Position numbers and translations under genes: made by a program. DNA of 64,000 nucleotides from Candidatus Schekmanbacteria bacterium (lineage in GTDB: Bacteria > Schekmanbacteria > GWA2-38-11 > J061). The notes beneath the pieces are model-generated. The model was not told the origin of the DNA. It made no database searches and worked only from the letters and a program-made list of their open reading frames with translations. Location: NCBI GenBank assembly GCA_016219965.1, contig JACRJM010000014.1:1-64000 (forward strand), read 5' to 3'. Below are positions 8,006 to 15,856 of this stretch, piece after piece (position 1 is the first letter of the stretch; every line of letters starts with the position of its first letter).

Positions 8006-11000
8006 CTATTTAACCGTAACCTTCCCTGACACGGCGACGTTGTTGTTCTCGTCTGATTCGACTATGGTGCCGCCGCTGTCACAGAAGGCTTTGATATAGT
8101 ATTTTCCTTTGGGCACAGTCTTTGGCACGTTCCATTTCAGGGTGACCTTTGTGGACTTTCCCTTTTTGATTGCCTTAATAGATTTCGAGTTAATCCAAAT
8201 ATCTGAAATTACTGATTCAGGATCTTTGTTATTGTTCTTAGATAAATAGAAATCAACACCAGAAACTTCAGCAACGGCTTTCCCTTTATTTTTAACCATA
8301 GCCGTCAATGAATAACTGCTATCCCGCACTAGGCTCTTTGGTGCTTTAACATTCGTTACAGCAAGGTCAGGGAAATTCTTGTCTATATTAGACACCTTAA
8401 TTATACGAAGACCGCCGGAACCATCAGCAATATAAACCTTGGAACCAGAAACAAAGATCTTCTGGGCATTGCCTGGTGTATCGTATGAACCAAGCAACTT
8501 GGGATAAGTGGGGTCTGACACATCTATTATCTGAAGACCTGCACTGTCATTAGCTACATATGCCGTAGTCCCGGAAACATATACATCCTTGGGATTACCT
8601 GAGGCATAGTAAGCCCCAAGAAACACAGGCGAAGAGGAATTTGATACATCTACTATCTGAAGACCTTCGCTACCAGCTACATATGCCTTTTTACCTGCAA
8701 CATATACGGCTTTAGCAGAGCTATGCGGACCAAAGTACGAACCGAGAAGTAGAGGTAATGATGGATCAGACACATCTATTATCTGAAGCGCTGAATCACC
8801 ATCCACCAAATATGCTTTTGTACCGGAAACCTTAACATCTAAAAATTGTAAATAATCTTTAGGCTCGTAATTAGGCGCATAATATGAACTACGAAAGACC
8901 ATGGAAGCAGGCGTGGATATATCAATTATATCAAGCCCGTTATAATCAGTCACATATGCCTTTTCCCCGTTTACATATACTCCATAAGCATTTTTAGGTG
9001 TGACAAATTCTCCAAGCGAAACCGGCAAAGATGGAACTGATATGTCTATTGCCAGAAGACCTGATTTGTTATCCGCTACATATGCGGTAGTTCCGAAAAC
9101 ATATACACCCTGTGCATAGCCTGGGGTATCGTATGACCCAACGATAACAGGAAGAGATGGCTCTGACACATCTATTATCTGAAGACCTGAATCACCGTCA
9201 GCCACATAGGCTGTCGTTCCGGATACATAAACATTCCGGGCAGTGCTTGGCTCCGGACTGTTGTATGACCCAAGCAACACAGGGGGAGAAAAACCTGATA
9301 AGCCTATTATCTGAAGACCTGAATCCCAATCAGCGACATAGGCTGTAGTTCCGGATATATATACTCCTCCGTTAGCACCGCTGGATGTATCGTATATCCA
9401 AATAAGAGCCGGAGAGGATGGATCTGATACATCTATTATCTGGAAACCATCACTACCGGACATATATGCCATAGTGCCGGAAACATAGACTCCGTTAGCA
9501 CTGCCGGATGTATAGTATGAGCCAAGAAGTTCCGGAGATGACGGATCTGATACGTCTAATATTGTAAGACCATCACCTCCAACCACATATGCCATAGTTC
9601 CGGATACATAGACACCACGAGACCAAGAATCCGTTATATCGTATGAACCAAGAAGCACTGGCGAAGACGGTTCTGATACATCTATTATCTGAAGACCTGA
9701 ATAACTATCAGCCACATATGCCGTTGTACCGGAAACATATACACCACAAGCCTTACCAGATGTATTATATATTCCAATAAGAACAGGAGAAGATGGATTT
9801 GATACATCTATTACCTGAAGACCTGAAGAACCATTTGCCACATAAGCAATAGTCCCGGACACATAGACATCATAAGCAAGATCAGATGCAGAGGCATGGT
9901 ATGAACCAAGAAGAACAGGAGAAGACGGATTTGATACATCTATTACCCGAAGACCTGAAGAACCATTTGCTACATATGCTATAGCGCCTGAAATATAGAC
10001 ACCATTAGCATAACCGGATGTATTGTAGGAACCAAGAAGAACAGGTAAAGATGGATTTGATACATCTATTATCTGAAGCGAAAAATAATCAGCCACATAG
10101 GCTGTTGTACTCGATACATATACATCTTCTGCATTAAACTTATATGAACCACTCAACGCAGGTGGAGAAACATCTGATACGTCTAATATTTTAAGACCAT
10201 AACCTCCGGCCACATATGCAGTAGTTCCGGAGACATATACTCCGTTAGCACTGCCGGACGTATCGTATGAGCCAAGAAGAACAGGTGAAGATGGATTGGA
10301 TATATCGATTATCTGAAGGCCTGCAGAACTATCTGCTACATATGCCGTGGTACCGACAATATAGACATCATAAGCACGACCAGGTGTATTGTAGGAACCA
10401 AGAAGAACAGGTGAAGACGGTTCTGATGCATCTATTATCTGAAGACCTGAATAACTATCAGCTACATAGGCCGTTGTGCCTGAAATATAGACACCATTAG
10501 CATAGCCGGACGTATCGTATGACCCAATCAACACTGGCAAAGATGGATTTAATACATCTATTATCTGAAGACCTTTATTATTATCAGCCACAAAGACCGT
10601 AGTACCGGAAACATATAAACCATTAGCAGTACCGGGTGTATCATATGAACCTAGAAAAAAGGGAGAAGAGGAATTAAACACATCTATTATCTGAAGACCT
10701 GATTCACCATCAGCTAAATATGCCTTAGCAGCCACAACATAGACACCCTCAGCAATCCCCGGTGAATCGTATGACCCAAGAAGAGATGGAGAAGAGGGAT
10801 TGGACACATCGAGAATTATTAACCCTGCTGACTGTGCTGCCAGATATACTGTGGTGCCGGAAATAAAAATGCCTGTTGCTTCATCTTTGGTTCCATAGAT
10901 TCCAACCTTGATAGGGACTGAAGAATTTGAAATATCAAACACAACCAAGCCATTTGACATGGCAACATAAGCATAATTGCCGCTAACTACAATATCATTA

Positions 11001-11119
11001 TAATTTCTTCCTCCTAAAAATCCTAGGGTTTTAATATCAACACCTGCTCCAAATGAATTGAATGCAAGAGAGATGAAGACAAGCATAAACAAAACAAATC
11101 TTTTGGCTGGTAGCATCAT
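8006..11119 (-). CDS. Secreted giant LVIVD-repeat protein with C-terminal CARDB-like domain (1037 aa)
   Basis: The architecture matches the following gene: a signal peptide (ends NSFGAG), then about 20 full LVIVD repeats plus a partial one, then a CARDB-like domain ending GKVTVK. The two signal peptides and C-terminal domains are close copies, so the genes arose by duplication and differ mainly in repeat number (about 20 against 13). DNA repeats of about 126 bp run throughout, a substrate for repeat gain and loss. Likely an exported adhesin or scaffold; no catalytic motif is visible. ATG at 11119 or the adjacent ATG at 11116 could start it. Confidence 0.88.
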   Translation of the reverse strand: MMLPAKRFVLFMLVFISLAFNSFGAGVDIKTLGFLGGRNYNDIVVSGNYAYVAMSNGLVVFDISNSSVPIKVGIYGTKDEATGIFISGTTVYLAAQSAGLIILDVSNPSSPSLLGSYDSPGIAEGVYVVAAKAYLADGESGLQIIDVFNSSSPFFLGSYDTPGTANGLYVSGTTVFVADNNKGLQIIDVLNPSLPVLIGSYDTSGYANGVYISGTTAYVADSYSGLQIIDASEPSSPVLLGSYNTPGRAYDVYIVGTTAYVADSSAGLQIIDISNPSSPVLLGSYDTSGSANGVYVSGTTAYVAGGYGLKILDVSDVSPPALSGSYKFNAEDVYVSSTTAYVADYFSLQIIDVSNPSLPVLLGSYNTSGYANGVYISGAIAYVANGSSGLRVIDVSNPSSPVLLGSYHASASDLAYDVYVSGTIAYVANGSSGLQVIDVSNPSSPVLIGIYNTSGKACGVYVSGTTAYVADSYSGLQIIDVSEPSSPVLLGSYDITDSWSRGVYVSGTMAYVVGGDGLTILDVSDPSSPELLGSYYTSGSANGVYVSGTMAYMSGSDGFQIIDVSDPSSPALIWIYDTSSGANGGVYISGTTAYVADWDSGLQIIGLSGFSPPVLLGSYNSPEPSTARNVYVSGTTAYVADGDSGLQIIDVSEPSLPVIVGSYDTPGYAQGVYVFGTTAYVADNKSGLLAIDISVPSLPVSLGEFVTPKNAYGVYVNGEKAYVTDYNGLDIIDISTPASMVFRSSYYAPNYEPKDYLQFLDVKVSGTKAYLVDGDSALQIIDVSDPSLPLLLGSYFGPHSSAKAVYVAGKKAYVAGSEGLQIVDVSNSSSPVFLGAYYASGNPKDVYVSGTTAYVANDSAGLQIIDVSDPTYPKLLGSYDTPGNAQKIFVSGSKVYIADGSGGLRIIKVSNIDKNFPDLAVTNVKAPKSLVRDSSYSLTAMVKNKGKAVAEVSGVDFYLSKNNNKDPESVISDIWINSKSIKAIKKGKSTKVTLKWNVPKTVPKGKYYIKAFCDSGGTIVESDENNNVAVSGKVTVK

Positions 11120-11249
11120 AAGATTATTAATTATTTAAATAAAGTGATTGGAATGAGCTTCAACTTTATTAAGTATTATACAATTTTAAAAAAAAACAAT
11201 CATTTTCTAAAACAACATTGGGAAATTTAAGCGGATTTTGTGCAGTTAA

Positions 11250-11483
11250 CTATTTTTCTGCCAATTCAGAAATCTTTTCTTTTATCTTCTCTATAACTTC
11301 CTCAAATTCGTCTTTTTTGAAAAAGAGTTCTTTGTCTATCAAATGACCTGAGAGGAAATTCCCATCATAGATAATGTTGCGCAGGGTAAATCTAGTGACA
11401 CCAAGAAGATGTGCGGCGTCTGTGAGGCTTATGAAATTTTTCATTGTTACGTCTGTCATGGTAACGCGCACTATATCTTCCAT
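11250..11483 (-). CDS. Small helix-turn-helix (excisionase/MerR-like) protein
   Basis: A 77-residue protein with a winged-HTH core around residues 17-55: ISLTDAAHLLGVTRFTLRNIIYDG, then a wing-like LIDKELFFKKDEFEEVI. This resembles DNA-binding excisionase or HTH_17 domains. It has a Lys/Glu-rich helical tail. It stands alone between the LVIVD cluster and the divergent diguanylate cyclase. It may regulate one of these, but no operator is evident. The domain call is moderately secure; the role is unknown. Confidence 0.6.
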   Translation of the reverse strand: MEDIVRVTMTDVTMKNFISLTDAAHLLGVTRFTLRNIIYDGNFLSGHLIDKELFFKKDEFEEVIEKIKEKISELAEK

Positions 11484-11593
11484 AGATTAACCGGTCAAGA
11501 AATAAAGGCAGCAGGTTGACAGATTGCTTAACAGATTGATAGACAGTAGACTAAGTCTAATAGTAAAATAGAAAAAAAGTTGGGGGAGAACAT

Positions 11594-13375
11594 TTGATAA
11601 ACAACAGATCGCAATGGCTGTACCGTCTTAGAACCAAACTTATCTTTGGACTTTTTGCCATATTCGCAGCGTCTCTTATAACTTCAATGTTATGGATCGG
11701 ATATTTTCAGAAGATCGCTCTGCTTAATGACTCCTCCCTTGAAGCCTCGGCAACCAGCGAGACTTTAAAATCTATCCTCAAACTCCAGATGCTGAAAACT
11801 TCTGAAGATGTTCTGCAACGAACCCTTGAGGAGTCTGTAGAGAATAACCAGCTCCTGCGGGTGAATATCATAAATAAAGAGGGAGTAATAAAATATTCGT
11901 CTATAAAAAAAGAGGTGGGGACCGTAATTTCCAAAAGCGATGAAACCTGTGCAGGCTGTCATGGGGACAATGGCTCCATAAAACCCACTACACAGACCAT
12001 CCTTGTCCAAAAGGACGGAGCAAACCGATTTTTAAGAAGCGTGAGTCCCATATGGAACGAGAAAGAATGTGCAAAATGCCACGGCACTGAAAACAAATTT
12101 CTCGGAATACTCCTTACCGAAAAATCCGTGGAGAGAACATTCACTCTTATATCATCAGTTCAGAAAAGATTACTCTTCTCAGCTCTCATTGCATCTGTTT
12201 TTATGATTGTCATCATTTCCATAGTAACTGAGAAGTTCGTAACTAAACCCATTGCAAACCTGTTAAACGGCACACGCGAAATAAGACGGGGGAATTACTC
12301 TGCCCGGATTGAATACAGCGGGCGCGGCGAGCTTGCAGAGCTTTCAGAGGCTTTCAACAATATGTCCGCAGACATAAGAACCAATATCGAAGAAATAAAG
12401 AGCATGACTTCGCAGCTTAATCTTCTTTATACAATCGTTGAGCGGTTAAGCAAGACAATAGACCTTAAAGAACTCAAGTACATAATCGTTGATCTTATAA
12501 ATGATGTTTTAAAAGCCAACACTACCATGCTTGTAACCGAATCCGGACAAGATGAAACATTCGAAATCATGATAAAAAATAAAGATGGAGATGCGCCGGA
12601 AAATCATCTGTACACTTTGAAGCCAAATGGAAATCCTCCATTCAAAGGGCTTACAAATGAGATGCTGAAAAATCTTAAAAAGAAGGGGTCTCTCGACGCT
12701 TATTTAACTGAAGAGAATCACATCGTTTATCTGCCTCTCGGAATAAGGGACCAGAATCTCGGGCTTCTCGTTGTCATGAAGACCGATAAAAACTTCAGGG
12801 ATTCTGACAGGGAGCTCATTAACGCCTTAAGGAACCATGCCTCTGTTGCATTTGAAAATGCATTCCTCTATACCATGGCAATAACTGATGAGCTGACAGG
12901 GGTTTATACTATCAGGCATTTCCACTCAAGGATGGAAGAGCAGATAAACAAGTTCAACAGATATGGACAGAAGTTTGCCATGCTGATGCTCGACATAGAT
13001 AACTTTAAAAAAGTCAACGACAATTATGGACATCCTGTCGGCGACACAGTTCTTATGAAAGTTGCAGAAACAATCAAAACATCAATACGGAATATTGATC
13101 TTCCTTTCAGATATGGAGGAGAGGAATTCGCAGTCATACTGCCGGAAACATCAACAAATGCGGCTGCTACCGTTGCAGAAAGAATAAGAAAAAACGTCAA
13201 CGAGATGATCATTCAGACTGACGATGATCTTAAACTCTCAGTGACTGTCAGTATTGGTGTTTCTGCATGCCCAAAGAACGGCACCATCATACGCGACATT
13301 GTGACAAAAGCTGACGATGCCCTTTATAATGCTAAGGAGACGGGGAAGAACAGAGTCTGCATCTCAGAATCTTAA
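11594..13375 (+). CDS. Membrane diguanylate cyclase with periplasmic diheme c-type sensor, HAMP, GAF and GGDEF
   Basis: A 593-residue sensor protein. A transmembrane helix (~14-38) is followed by a periplasmic domain with two c-type heme motifs, CAGCH (~119-123) and CAKCH (~159-163), then TM2 (~193-212), HAMP (~213-265), a GAF-like region (~275-425) and GGDEF (~428-590). The catalytic motif is GGEEF, and an RNID five residues before it is an intact RxxD inhibitory site, so active c-di-GMP synthesis with product inhibition is predicted. The hemes suggest sensing of redox state or a gas ligand. It starts at TTG 11594 behind a strong GGGGGAG. Its stop codon lies inside a tandem repeat. Confidence 0.9.
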   Translation: MINNRSQWLYRLRTKLIFGLFAIFAASLITSMLWIGYFQKIALLNDSSLEASATSETLKSILKLQMLKTSEDVLQRTLEESVENNQLLRVNIINKEGVIKYSSIKKEVGTVISKSDETCAGCHGDNGSIKPTTQTILVQKDGANRFLRSVSPIWNEKECAKCHGTENKFLGILLTEKSVERTFTLISSVQKRLLFSALIASVFMIVIISIVTEKFVTKPIANLLNGTREIRRGNYSARIEYSGRGELAELSEAFNNMSADIRTNIEEIKSMTSQLNLLYTIVERLSKTIDLKELKYIIVDLINDVLKANTTMLVTESGQDETFEIMIKNKDGDAPENHLYTLKPNGNPPFKGLTNEMLKNLKKKGSLDAYLTEENHIVYLPLGIRDQNLGLLVVMKTDKNFRDSDRELINALRNHASVAFENAFLYTMAITDELTGVYTIRHFHSRMEEQINKFNRYGQKFAMLMLDIDNFKKVNDNYGHPVGDTVLMKVAETIKTSIRNIDLPFRYGGEEFAVILPETSTNAAATVAERIRKNVNEMIIQTDDDLKLSVTVSIGVSACPKNGTIIRDIVTKADDALYNAKETGKNRVCISES

Positions 13376-13485
13376 ATCTTAAAGGGGACGCAACCCTTTT
13401 TATAATCTTAAATCTTAAAGGGGACGCAACCCTTTTTATAGCTTTCTGATGTGAAGAAGTAAAAAAGGGTTGCGTCCCCTTTAAG
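13368..13485. repeat. 36-bp tandem repeat plus inverted copy between convergent genes (putative bidirectional terminator)
   Basis: Copies at 13368-13403 and 13404-13440 repeat with period 36 and share the core AAAGGGGACGCAACCCTTTT. The inverted copy is at 13461-13485. The second copy and the inverted copy form a stem of about 24 bp. The first copy includes the stop of the diguanylate cyclase and the inverted copy includes the stop of aguA, so the structure caps both convergent genes. A-rich and T-rich ends fit a bidirectional terminator. Confidence 0.8.
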
Positions 13486-14515
13486 GCTGCTGTTGACTGA
13501 TACAATGAAGGGTCCCAAGTCCGTAAACTAAATCCCGACAGTTGATTCCAACAACCTTTCTTAACGGAAAAAGTTCCTGCAAAATCCTAAGCGCTTTTTC
13601 ATCATTCTCATGTCCAAAGACCGGCACAAGGACAACTTTGTTTCCAATATAAAAATTAGCATAGCTTGCCGGAAGCCTTCCCTCTTCGTCGCCAATGAAA
13701 CCGGGCATGGGGAGCTTCACAAGTTTAAGCTTGTTGCCGTCCTGATCAGTTGAGTTCTGGAGGATCTCAAAGTTCTTTTTAAGGAGTTCATGGTTTTCAT
13801 CATTCTCATCATCTTCGAAGGCGTATACAACCGTCTGAGAGCTAATGAACCTCGCAATATCATCTATATGCCCGTCGGTGTCATCCCCCACTATTCCATC
13901 CTTGAGCCATATCACATGCCTTACGCCTAGATAATCTTTAAGATATTTTTCTATCTCACTGCGGGAAAGATGGGGGTTTCGGTTTGTGTTAAGAAGGCAT
14001 TGCTCTGTTGTAAGCAATGTTCCTTTGCCATTTACATCAATGGAACCGCCTTCAAGTGTTATGCCGGGTGTAAAACATGGGATTTTCATGGCGCTATTTA
14101 TTACCGAAGGAATCACTGTGTCCTTCATCAATGTCTCATATTTTCCACCCCATGCATCAAAGCGCCAGTGAACCATGGCGAGTTTTTTCTCGGTGTCATT
14201 TACAATAAAAATTGGCCCATAATCTCTAAACCAGACATCTGCGTAGTCATAAATATGGAAGTTGATTCTTTCAAGATTTGTCTTTTTTTCTTTTAGCAAT
14301 CCAATTGCGCGTTCTTTCATCGAGCTGTCTTTTATAAATAGATTTACTACCTCGCTCTCATGGATAGCATGGATTATCTGTGAATAAATCTCCTCCGCCC
14401 TTTCAATCCTGTCAGGAAAAGTTATCGGGTCATGCGGCCAGGAAAGCCATATTGAGCTATGTCTTTCCCATTCTGCAGGCATACGATAGCCAAGTTCAGA
14501 AGGTGTTTTACTCAT
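13481..14515 (-). CDS. aguA: Agmatine deiminase
   Basis: A 344-residue peptidyl-arginine-deiminase-family enzyme that converts agmatine to N-carbamoylputrescine and ammonia. It shows the N-terminal MPAEWERHSSIWLSWPHD, the DYADVWFRDYGPIF segment, EGGSIDVNGKGTLLTTEQCLLN, DGHIDD with the catalytic His/Asp region, and the C-terminal GLGTLHCISQQQP with the nucleophilic cysteine. Length is normal. It follows aguB with a 13-base gap, so the two steps from agmatine to putrescine form one operon, probably for polyamine synthesis. Confidence 0.95.
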   Translation of the reverse strand: MSKTPSELGYRMPAEWERHSSIWLSWPHDPITFPDRIERAEEIYSQIIHAIHESEVVNLFIKDSSMKERAIGLLKEKKTNLERINFHIYDYADVWFRDYGPIFIVNDTEKKLAMVHWRFDAWGGKYETLMKDTVIPSVINSAMKIPCFTPGITLEGGSIDVNGKGTLLTTEQCLLNTNRNPHLSRSEIEKYLKDYLGVRHVIWLKDGIVGDDTDGHIDDIARFISSQTVVYAFEDDENDENHELLKKNFEILQNSTDQDGNKLKLVKLPMPGFIGDEEGRLPASYANFYIGNKVVLVPVFGHENDEKALRILQELFPLRKVVGINCRDLVYGLGTLHCISQQQP

Positions 14516-14528
14516 TTGGAGAGAATCC

Positions 14529-15401
14529 TCATTTAATCTTCTTTGTGATCTTTTTCACAATAGATTTATACATCGCAGGCCTCCTGTTCTTAAGGAAGCC
14601 CCATCCGTCACGTATCTGCTTATTTTTTGCAAGGTCAACTTCAACAACAATCGTCTCTTCCTTTGTGGCGCTTCCTCTCTTTAATACAGTGCCGAATGAA
14701 TCGGAGATGAAGGATTGCCCCCAGAACTTAAGGCTCCCTTCCGTACCTACACGGTTCACCGCCGCTACATGCACTCCGTTTGCAATTGAGTGTCCGCGCT
14801 GTATCGTTTCCCATGCATCGTGCCAGTCGCCGTCAGCAGAGTTATGTCCCCTGATGAAGCCGATAGCTGTCGGATAAAAAATAATCTCTGCTCCCTGAAG
14901 GGCTGTTATTCTCGCTGCCTCGGTGAACCACTGGTCATAACAGATGAGCACGCCAACGGTCGCATACTTTGTCTTAAATACTCCGTAGCCCTTATTGCCC
15001 GGCTCGAAATATGTTTTCTCATAAAAAAGAGGATCATGGGGAATGTGGATCTTCCGGTATGTGCCTATGATTTTTCCGTCAGCATCTATGACAGCGGCAG
15101 AGTTGTAGAATTTTCCGTTTGCACCTTTTTCATAAATAGGGGCGATTATTACAATTTTAAGCTTCTTTGCCAGAGCAGAAAGCGTTGAAGTAATTTTCCC
15201 GGGAATAGGCTCTGCAAATCTGGCGGCATTGATTTTATCTTCCTGCGGGAAATAAATGGTGTTAAAAAGCTCCTGCAGGCATATGATCTTTGCACCTTTT
15301 CCTGCGGCTTCCTTTATTTTGACAATGGCCTTACTCAGATTTGCCGCAACATCATTGCCGGACTTTGTTTGAACAAGACCAATCTTAATTTTTTTTTTCA
15401 T
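14529..15401 (-). CDS. aguB: N-carbamoylputrescine amidase
   Basis: A nitrilase-superfamily amidohydrolase of 290 residues from the start chosen here. The Glu-Lys-Cys triad is visible: the LQELFNT glutamate, the YRKIHIPHD lysine, and the cysteine in VLICYDQWFTEAAR. GYGVFKT and YPTAIGF also match this subfamily, which splits N-carbamoylputrescine to putrescine, CO2 and ammonia. The reading frame stays open upstream through tRNA-Arg, but that part translates tRNA sequence. The true start is therefore ATG 15401 (MKKKIKIGLVQ). It leads the aguB-aguA unit. Confidence 0.94.
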   Translation of the reverse strand: MKKKIKIGLVQTKSGNDVAANLSKAIVKIKEAAGKGAKIICLQELFNTIYFPQEDKINAARFAEPIPGKITSTLSALAKKLKIVIIAPIYEKGANGKFYNSAAVIDADGKIIGTYRKIHIPHDPLFYEKTYFEPGNKGYGVFKTKYATVGVLICYDQWFTEAARITALQGAEIIFYPTAIGFIRGHNSADGDWHDAWETIQRGHSIANGVHVAAVNRVGTEGSLKFWGQSFISDSFGTVLKRGSATKEETIVVEVDLAKNKQIRDGWGFLKNRRPAMYKSIVKKITKKIK

Positions 15402-15420
15402 ATCATTGATAAAAGAGGAA

Positions 15421-15494
15421 CGCGCCCAGGAGGATTTGAACCCCCAGCCTACAGATCCGTAGTCTGTCGCTCTATCCAGTTGAGCTATGGGCGC
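15421..15494 (-). tRNA. tRNA-Arg(ACG)
   Basis: A 74-nt cloverleaf on the reverse strand. The acceptor is GCGCCCA/TGGGCGC with discriminator G, and the anticodon loop TACGGAT gives ACG, with A34 presumably edited to inosine. It ends 20 bases before the aguB start codon, so aguB may be transcribed with it. Confidence 0.95.
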
Positions 15495-15497
15495 AGA

Positions 15498-15621
15498 GCC
15501 AAAGCCAAGATTTGGCATCATGCTTTGTCATCAGCCGGTTTGCAAATACTCACATACAGAAAGTATGCTCCGTTTTGCTCACCGACTGCTTCCTCGCCTG
15601 CTACTCAAACCTTGGCTTTGG
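15498..15621. repeat. Long imperfect palindrome between tRNA-Ser and tRNA-Arg
   Basis: The outer arms CCAAAGCCAAG (15498-15508) and CTTGGCTTTGG (15611-15621) are perfect inverted repeats. An inner CATAC-AGAAA-GTATG hairpin lies near the centre, and partial pairing of GCCGGTTTGCAAA with TTTTGCTCACCG lies between. This could be a processing structure in the Ser-Arg tRNA precursor or an intergenic repeat element. Confidence 0.6.
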
Positions 15622-15646
15622 TAAAGAATATTCACCAAAATTACAA

Positions 15647-15736
<90 letters not shown>

Positions 15737-15856
15737 AAGTGATTTAATTAAATGCGACTTTCTTCTATAACCAAAAGTATTTTGAAAAACAAGTGTAAAA
15801 CTGATTTGAATTATAAAAGCTGAAAGCCAGAGGCTGTCAGGTGGAGGCAGTTCCTG

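Noticed and set aside
5707-11119. CRISPR-like or minisatellite repeats
   Set aside because: The periodic DNA similarity comes from ~42-residue LVIVD repeats in coding sequence; there is no repeat-spacer pattern.
15402-15521. N-terminal extension of aguB through tRNA-Arg
   Set aside because: The residues are a translation of tRNA sequence; family members begin at the MKKKIKIGLVQ position.
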